Positions 52,007 to 56,434 of a DNA stretch of 56,434 nt are shown one piece after another. Below the pieces are notes generated by a model. That model had not been told where the DNA came from and ran no database searches. It was given only the letters and a program-made list of their open reading frames with translations. The DNA is from Fictibacillus sp. FJAT-27399. GTDB lineage: Bacteria > Bacillota > Bacilli > Bacillales > Fictibacillaceae. The stretch is from positions 45,649 to 102,082 of the forward strand of contig NZ_LMVC01000004.1 in NCBI RefSeq assembly GCF_001510655.1, read 5' to 3'. The translations under genes and the position numbers were made by a program. Within the stretch, counting starts at the first letter, position 1. Each line of letters starts with the position of its first letter.

Positions 52007-53245
52007 ATAAAAAAGCTGCTGAATTTTCAAATCCAGATAAAGCATCGTTTTCTGGTTCGTATTCCTAAAGTCGATCTGCCCGATTTCGGCAATTCGTTTC
52101 AGCCGATAGGTCAGTGTGTTGAGATGAATATGGAGCAGACTGGCTGTAAGATGTGTATTGGAACCGGCAGACAGGTACGTATCCAACGTGTTGTACAGAT
52201 CGGTCTTATGGAGCCGGTCGTACTCCAGCAATTTATCAAGCGCTGGATTTCTGTAGCGGCTCGCGGACTGCTTCTGGTGAATGACATCAAGGAACTGATA
52301 AACACCTAAATTTTCATAGCCAAAAAGATCGGATGCCCCTTCTTTAAAGCGGTTTTTTATTTTAAGGACCTGCAGTGCTTCCATGTAGCTTTTTTCTGTA
52401 AGATGGTAGGAGCTGTAGACCCCGCCAAAACCCGCTGTAATGCCATCTACTCCAAAACGCTCCTTCATTTGCTGAGTAAAAGAAAGAATAAACTCTTGTA
52501 GGATTTCACTAAGCGGTTCTTTAAGTGCAGAGGTGACGAGCATGATCATTTGATTTTCATCTACTGCTGTTAGTTGGGCTTTAACGCTCTGATTGACAGA
52601 AGTGATGTAGCTTACATTTTTCTCGAACCCCGCATAAATCTCCTCAGGGAACTGAAAGATCAGTACGGAGACAGAAGAACTGGGCAAGATTCCAAGGTCC
52701 CGCAGGCTATCCTGAATGGCTTCCTCATTACTGCTGTGGCCGGTCAGCAGCTTCCAGAAAAATTCCTGAAGGCTTTCCTGCTTTCTTCTCGAACCGGTAT
52801 AGAGCTGAAGCAGCTGGTTCTTGGCCGCCTGTGCGGCCTTCTTCAAAAGCTCCAAATCCTCATCAGACAGATGTCGGTCCACTTCAAGAACCCAGATGTA
52901 GCCGAGGATCTCTTCATTTTTTCGAATGGAAACGGCGACACGGTCACCCAAGCCGACTTTGGAGATGGAGGATACACGAAGAGGTTCATCACTGGCCTGA
53001 AGTCCTGGGATAACCCCATCTTTCCAAAGGCTGTTAATGACTTTCTCAGGCACACGGCGGCCGATAATGGTTGCAATGCGTGCAGGATCCGTGCTGTTTT
53101 CATGGGTGCTGTAGGCCAGAAGCCGATGATTGGCGTCTTCGATCGTTACAGGGCAATGAAGGACTTCGCTGATCGTATCTGCAAGGTTTTCAAGGCTGCC
53201 GAACGTGCCTTTAAACGGATTATTTGAATAAGGATTAGAATTCAT
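52004..53245 (-). CDS. adeR: AdeR-like PucR/CdaR-family activator of ald
   Basis: 413 aa from the ATG at 53245 behind AGGAGCG; a start 15 codons earlier has no site. N-terminal sensory (GAF-like) region: LADTISEVLHCPVTIEDANH and GYIWVLEVDRHLSDEDLELL. C-terminal PucR helix-turn-helix: LTASLLHIHLNTLTYRLKRI. Gene order and family match AdeR, the alanine-responsive activator of ald. Its terminator separates it from ald, so ald has its own promoter in 51866-51971. Confidence 0.9.
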   Translation of the reverse strand: MNSNPYSNNPFKGTFGSLENLADTISEVLHCPVTIEDANHRLLAYSTHENSTDPARIATIIGRRVPEKVINSLWKDGVIPGLQASDEPLRVSSISKVGLGDRVAVSIRKNEEILGYIWVLEVDRHLSDEDLELLKKAAQAAKNQLLQLYTGSRRKQESLQEFFWKLLTGHSSNEEAIQDSLRDLGILPSSSVSVLIFQFPEEIYAGFEKNVSYITSVNQSVKAQLTAVDENQMIMLVTSALKEPLSEILQEFILSFTQQMKERFGVDGITAGFGGVYSSYHLTEKSYMEALQVLKIKNRFKEGASDLFGYENLGVYQFLDVIHQKQSASRYRNPALDKLLEYDRLHKTDLYNTLDTYLSAGSNTHLTASLLHIHLNTLTYRLKRIAEIGQIDFRNTNQKTMLYLDLKIQQLFY

Positions 53246-53379
53246 ACGATACGCTCCTGTTAGTTGACTGTTATCTCTATAATAAAACACATTTTGGCCA
53301 AAACCCTAGTCTTTTCATTCAAAAAAGGAAAAGAAGCGGCTGTGTAGAATACAGCAGGTGAAAGAGAGGAGAAGATCAC

Positions 53380-55086
53380 ATGAAATTCAGTGAGTTTACG
53401 TATAAACGTCCCAATATGGAACAGCTTCAAGAAGAGTTTAAACAAAAATTGGAAAGCTTTGAGCACGCAGCTTCTTTCAATGAGCAAGACGAGGTAATGG
53501 CAGAGCTTGTATCCATCCGAAACCATTTCGAAACGATGCAAAATATTGTACATATCAGGTATACATCAAATACAGAAGACCCTTTTTATAAAGAAGAGCA
53601 CGATTTTATGGATGAAAACACTCCAGTCTATCAAGGGATGGTAAGCGAGTTCTTCCAAGCGATCGTCCATTCCAAGTATAGAAAAGAACTGGAAAGCAAG
53701 TGGGGAAAGCATCTGTTTAACCTTGCGGATGCAGAGCTAAAAACGTATTCACCGGAAGTCGTCGAAGACCTTAAACTGGAAAACAAACTGAAAAGCCAGT
53801 ATGTAAAGCTGCTGTCTTCCGCAAAAATTGATTTCCAAGGTGAAAAAAGAACACTGGCACAGCTCATTCCGTTTACCCAATCACCGGATCGCGCCATCCG
53901 AAAACAAGCCGTGGAAGCGCAGTTCGGCTTCTTTAATGACCATAAGGAAGAACTGGACAGACAATATGATGAGCTGGTGAAGCTCCGTACTTCGATCGCT
54001 AAAAAACTCGGCTTCCCAAGCTTTGTAGAGCTCGCTTACAACCGTCTGAACCGAACGGATTATGACAAGAACATGGTAAAAAAATTCCGTGATCAAGTCA
54101 AAGAGCATATCGTTCCGTTCTGCACGTCTCTGAGGGAGAAACAAAAGGCGCGCATTGGGGTGGACAGCCTTAAATTCTATGATGAATCCTTCAGTTTTCC
54201 GCAGGGAAATCCAAAACCAAAAGGTGATGCGGATTGGATTGTTGAGCAGGGAGCCAAAATTTTCAAAGAGCTGTCACCGGAAACGGATGAGTTTTACACC
54301 TTTATGGTTGAAAATGAGCTGCTTGACCTGCTCGCGAAGGAAGGCAAGGCGCCTGGGGGCTACTGTACGTATATCAGTGAGTACCAGTCACCATTCATTT
54401 TCGCAAACTTTAACGGCTCACAGGGCGATATCCGGGTACTGCTTCATGAAGCGGGACATGCCTTCCAGGTGTATACGAGCAGAGGCTATGAAGTGCCTGA
54501 ATACCAATTTCCAACCTTGGAAGCTTGCGAGATTCACTCCATGAGCATGGAGCTGATTACGTATCCTTGGATGGAGCAGTTCTTCGGGGAAGATACAGAG
54601 CGCTATCTTTATGACCATTTGGCCGCAGCAGTTAAATTTATCCCTTACGGTGTGGCTGTCGATGAGTTTCAGCATTTTGTGTACGAGAATCCTGATGCGT
54701 CACCGAATGAGAGAAAACAAGAGTGGCGCCTACTGGAGGAGAAATATTTGCCGCACCGTGATTTTGACGGCATTGAGTTCTTAGAAGAAGGAGGCTTCTG
54801 GCAGATGCAGACCCACATCTACCGCACGCCGTTCTATTACATTGACTACACACTCGCTCAAGTTTGCGCGCTTCAGTTCTGGAAACGTTCACGGGAGAAT
54901 CATAAGGCAGCATGGCAGAATTACCTTGAACTGTGCGGCCGTGGAGGAAGTCTTCCATTTACTGAGCTGGTGAACATCGCCGGTCTTGTTTCGCCGTTTG
55001 AAGAGGGCTGCGTAAAATCCGTGATGGATGAAGTGAGAAAATGGGAAGCGCAGATCGATGACACAAAGTTTTTGCAAAAAGCATAG
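53380..55086 (+). CDS. M3-family oligoendopeptidase
   Basis: 568 aa after AGAGGAG. The zinc motif HEAGH is at 357-361 (LLHEAGHAFQVYTS), with the second glutamate in LEACEIHSMSMEL. Cytoplasmic, no signal. It cuts peptides of about 5-15 residues and recycles peptide nutrients. Divergent from adeR. Relative of PepF but a shorter subtype. Confidence 0.95.
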   Translation: MKFSEFTYKRPNMEQLQEEFKQKLESFEHAASFNEQDEVMAELVSIRNHFETMQNIVHIRYTSNTEDPFYKEEHDFMDENTPVYQGMVSEFFQAIVHSKYRKELESKWGKHLFNLADAELKTYSPEVVEDLKLENKLKSQYVKLLSSAKIDFQGEKRTLAQLIPFTQSPDRAIRKQAVEAQFGFFNDHKEELDRQYDELVKLRTSIAKKLGFPSFVELAYNRLNRTDYDKNMVKKFRDQVKEHIVPFCTSLREKQKARIGVDSLKFYDESFSFPQGNPKPKGDADWIVEQGAKIFKELSPETDEFYTFMVENELLDLLAKEGKAPGGYCTYISEYQSPFIFANFNGSQGDIRVLLHEAGHAFQVYTSRGYEVPEYQFPTLEACEIHSMSMELITYPWMEQFFGEDTERYLYDHLAAAVKFIPYGVAVDEFQHFVYENPDASPNERKQEWRLLEEKYLPHRDFDGIEFLEEGGFWQMQTHIYRTPFYYIDYTLAQVCALQFWKRSRENHKAAWQNYLELCGRGGSLPFTELVNIAGLVSPFEEGCVKSVMDEVRKWEAQIDDTKFLQKA

Positions 55087-55099
55087 ATCATAAGACTTC

Positions 55100-55130
55100 C
55101 TGCCCCCTGATGATTTCAGGGGGTTTTTAA
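55100..55130 (+). terminator. terminator of the M3 peptidase gene
   Basis: CCCCCTGA, loop TGATT, TCAGGGGG, then TTTTT. Confidence 0.93.
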
Positions 55131-55262
55131 CTGCGCTTAAATTTGTAGTTTTTTTGACAGATGGCTGTAATTGGTGATTTCCAGGGGGAGTTAGCTTCAG
55201 GTTTGTTGTCTACAATGGTAGAATAGGAAACGAAAAAAGAAGATTATGAAGGAGACCAGTCC

Positions 55263-55808
55263 ATGAGCGATCAATCAAACTCTACCGTCAAGCAGAGAAA
55301 TTATACGCCTGTTGTCATTGGGCTTTCGATAGCGATCAATGTTCTTGTTGTCATTTTGTTTTTCTTACCGGCTTACAATGGCAAGGTGTCGTTTGATGTT
55401 CATCTTCTCCCCCGTCTGAACGCGATTTTTAACAGCTTTACCTTTGTGTTCCTTTTGGCGGCGCTATTTTTTATCCTTAGAAAAAACATCAAGCTGCACA
55501 AGCGTTTTATCTTTGCAGCATTTACGACGACTGCTCTGTTCTTGCTTTCTTATGTTACGTATCACTATCTTGCCGAATCTACTAAATATGGCGGAGACGG
55601 CCCGTTAAAGTACATCTATTTCTTTATTTTGATCACACATATTATTTTGGCCGCGCTTATTGTTCCTCTCGCGCTGTTCACACTTGCCCGCGGATTGAAC
55701 ATGCAGGTGAAAAAGCATAAAAAGATTGCCCGCTGGACAATGCCTATATGGCTGTATGTCAGTTTGACGGGTGTTATTGTTTACTTAATGATTTCACCGT
55801 ATTATTAA
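55263..55808 (+). CDS. ctaM: CtaM/YozB (DUF420) oxidase biogenesis protein
   Basis: 181 aa after GAAGGAGACC. Four to five membrane helices. DUF420 features: LPRLNAIFNSFTFVFLLAAL, KLHKRFIFAAFTTTALFL, YVTYHYLAESTKYGG and KKHKKIARWTMPIWLYVSLT. In Staphylococcus CtaM is needed for the aa3 quinol oxidase. The same window carries qoxABCD, its likely client. Heme or copper handling is suggested by the conserved His residues. Confidence 0.9.
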   Translation: MSDQSNSTVKQRNYTPVVIGLSIAINVLVVILFFLPAYNGKVSFDVHLLPRLNAIFNSFTFVFLLAALFFILRKNIKLHKRFIFAAFTTTALFLLSYVTYHYLAESTKYGGDGPLKYIYFFILITHIILAALIVPLALFTLARGLNMQVKKHKKIARWTMPIWLYVSLTGVIVYLMISPYY

Positions 55809-55836
55809 AAAGCAGGAACTCTCCTGCTTTCTTCTA
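55809..55836 (+). terminator. terminator of ctaM
   Basis: AAAGCAGG, loop AACT, CTCCTGCTTT, then CTTCT. Confidence 0.85.
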
Positions 55837-55910
55837 TACATAAAAAGAACCGAATAGCTTTTCCGCAAACGGGTAGTAATAAGAAATGACCATAAAAGGA
55901 GGAAAACAGC

Positions 55911-56150
55911 TTGAGCATTGAACAAAAAATTGAGAATGTAGTGCAGTATATCAAAGAAAAGACATCCTACGAGGAAGAAAAGATCCGTCTCGTTTTAAAA
56001 GAGGAAGGGCGTTACTTTGAAATGCAGAATGCAGATGTGGATATGGACGAGCTCATTGACCATCTCGCAAGAAAAACAAACCTGACAGAGCTCGAGGTCG
56101 ATACCATCCTGGAAAAGGAACTTCAGTATTATGAGGAAACAGAAGAATAA
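55911..56150 (+). CDS. small acidic protein of unknown function
   Basis: 79 aa, TTG start behind AAAGGAGG. Very acidic (about one residue in three is D or E) and predicted all helical: IEQKIENVVQYIKEKTSYEE, then VDMDELIDHLARKTNLTELE. No membrane segment or cysteine. It has its own ribosome site and terminator, so it is probably real. I do not recognise the family. Confidence 0.8.
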   Translation: MSIEQKIENVVQYIKEKTSYEEEKIRLVLKEEGRYFEMQNADVDMDELIDHLARKTNLTELEVDTILEKELQYYEETEE

Positions 56151-56157
56151 GCATAAA

Positions 56158-56197
56158 TTACAGCCCGTTCAGTTTATCTGAGGGGCTGCTTTTTTGA
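56158..56197 (+). terminator. terminator
   Basis: CAGCCC, inner stem TTCAG-TTTAT-CTGA, GGGGCTG, then TTTTTT. Confidence 0.85.
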
Positions 56198-56247
56198 TGT
56201 AATGTCTAACTCCAGCGCTTGTACCCACAGGGCATAAGTGTGACATT

Positions 56248-56434
56248 GGGGCTGTCCAGAAAGTCGAAAATTGACCTTCAGGCAGCCCCTTTTTGGCTTG
56301 AAAAATCTTCAATGAAAAGTTAATTGAAGTGGAAGATGCGAGACTCCTCGAAAATGAACTTCACATTTTCTTCGTGCGATAAAAAGCTGCCGGAGCCTTC
56401 CTTGTCCTGCGGGACTAGCGTGACAGGTGAGACT
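56248..56434. repeat. MITE-like repeat, family A, copy A5 (left part, runs off the window)
   Basis: It begins GGGGCTGTCCAGAAAGTC and carries the internal module (CTCGAAAATGAACTTCACAT onward). The window ends within the core, so the right end is not seen. Confidence 0.88.

Noticed and set aside
53260-53553. 97-codon minus-strand frame at the start of the M3 peptidase gene
   Set aside because: Antisense shadow without a ribosome site, lying across the divergent promoter region.
1-56434. CRISPR arrays, tRNA or rRNA genes, prophage or transposase genes
   Set aside because: None was found. The periodic arrays have cores too short and spacers too short for CRISPR.

Overview
The window reads as chromosomal DNA of a low-GC, endospore-forming member of the Bacillaceae. 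Evidence: two small acid-soluble spore protein genes (one H-type, one alpha/beta-type), YwcE beside a qoxABCD quinol oxidase, a lia cell-envelope stress operon, ald with an AdeR-type activator, kbl-tdh, AGGAGG-type ribosome binding sites with frequent TTG/GTG starts, and several copies of a Bacillaceae-type intergenic repeat. A Fictibacillus-like genome would fit, but that is an inference. I see no phage, transposase, CRISPR, tRNA or rRNA.

Layout. 0.1-5.5 kb: a sigma-54 controlled catabolic operon (aldehyde dehydrogenase, AHL/gamma-lactone lactonase of the metallo-beta-lactamase fold, iron alcohol dehydrogenase) with a divergent PAS-AAA+ activator. Three 16-bp palindromes and a -24/-12 promoter lie between them. 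The enzyme set equals the Agrobacterium blcABC (attKLM) gamma-butyrolactone pathway. 5.6-6.3 kb: relics of a phnA-like and a 3-hydroxybutyrate dehydrogenase gene. 6.5-10.8 kb: Gfo/Idh/MocA oxidoreductase, VOC protein, AraC regulator, a stand-alone RlmN/Cfr-family methyltransferase and a small hydrophobic protein. 10.8-14.9 kb: PhoX-like phosphatase, beta-helix protein, sspH with a forespore-type promoter. 15.3-17.1 kb: a ParM-like actin with a ParR-like partner, preceded by a nested palindromic element. 17.5-21.1 kb: liaI-liaH-liaF-liaS-liaR without liaG. 21.6-27.7 kb: threonine catabolism (kbl-tdh), a DEAD-box helicase, an OmpR-type two-component system and a DUF2231 membrane protein. 28-32.3 kb: qoxABCD and ywcE. 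33-38.8 kb: proBA and a MarR-HlyD-MFS drug efflux unit. 39-44.5 kb: phosphodiester glycosidase-like exoprotein, SASP, msrAB fusion, type 2 IPP isomerase, DUF3298 protein and a Staygreen homolog. 44.7-49.5 kb: YfmJ-like reductase, two acetyltransferases, DUF523/DUF1722 protein, short Crp/Fnr regulator, secreted protein. 49.8-56.2 kb: queuosine-precursor transporter behind a preQ1-I riboswitch, ald and adeR, M3 peptidase, ctaM and a small acidic protein.

Non-coding structure is rich. There are five copies of a MITE-like element with GGGGCTGTCC ends, which double as terminators, and two elements with the same core but other ends. There are two arrays with a 21-bp period (about 32.58 and 41.0 kb), the second followed by a nested hairpin with a T-tract. 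A fold-back element flanked by direct repeats lies at 44.5 kb. The most unusual points are the sigma-54 lactone operon, the 21-bp arrays, the chromosomal ParM/ParR pair with its palindromic leader, and the shared-core repeats.
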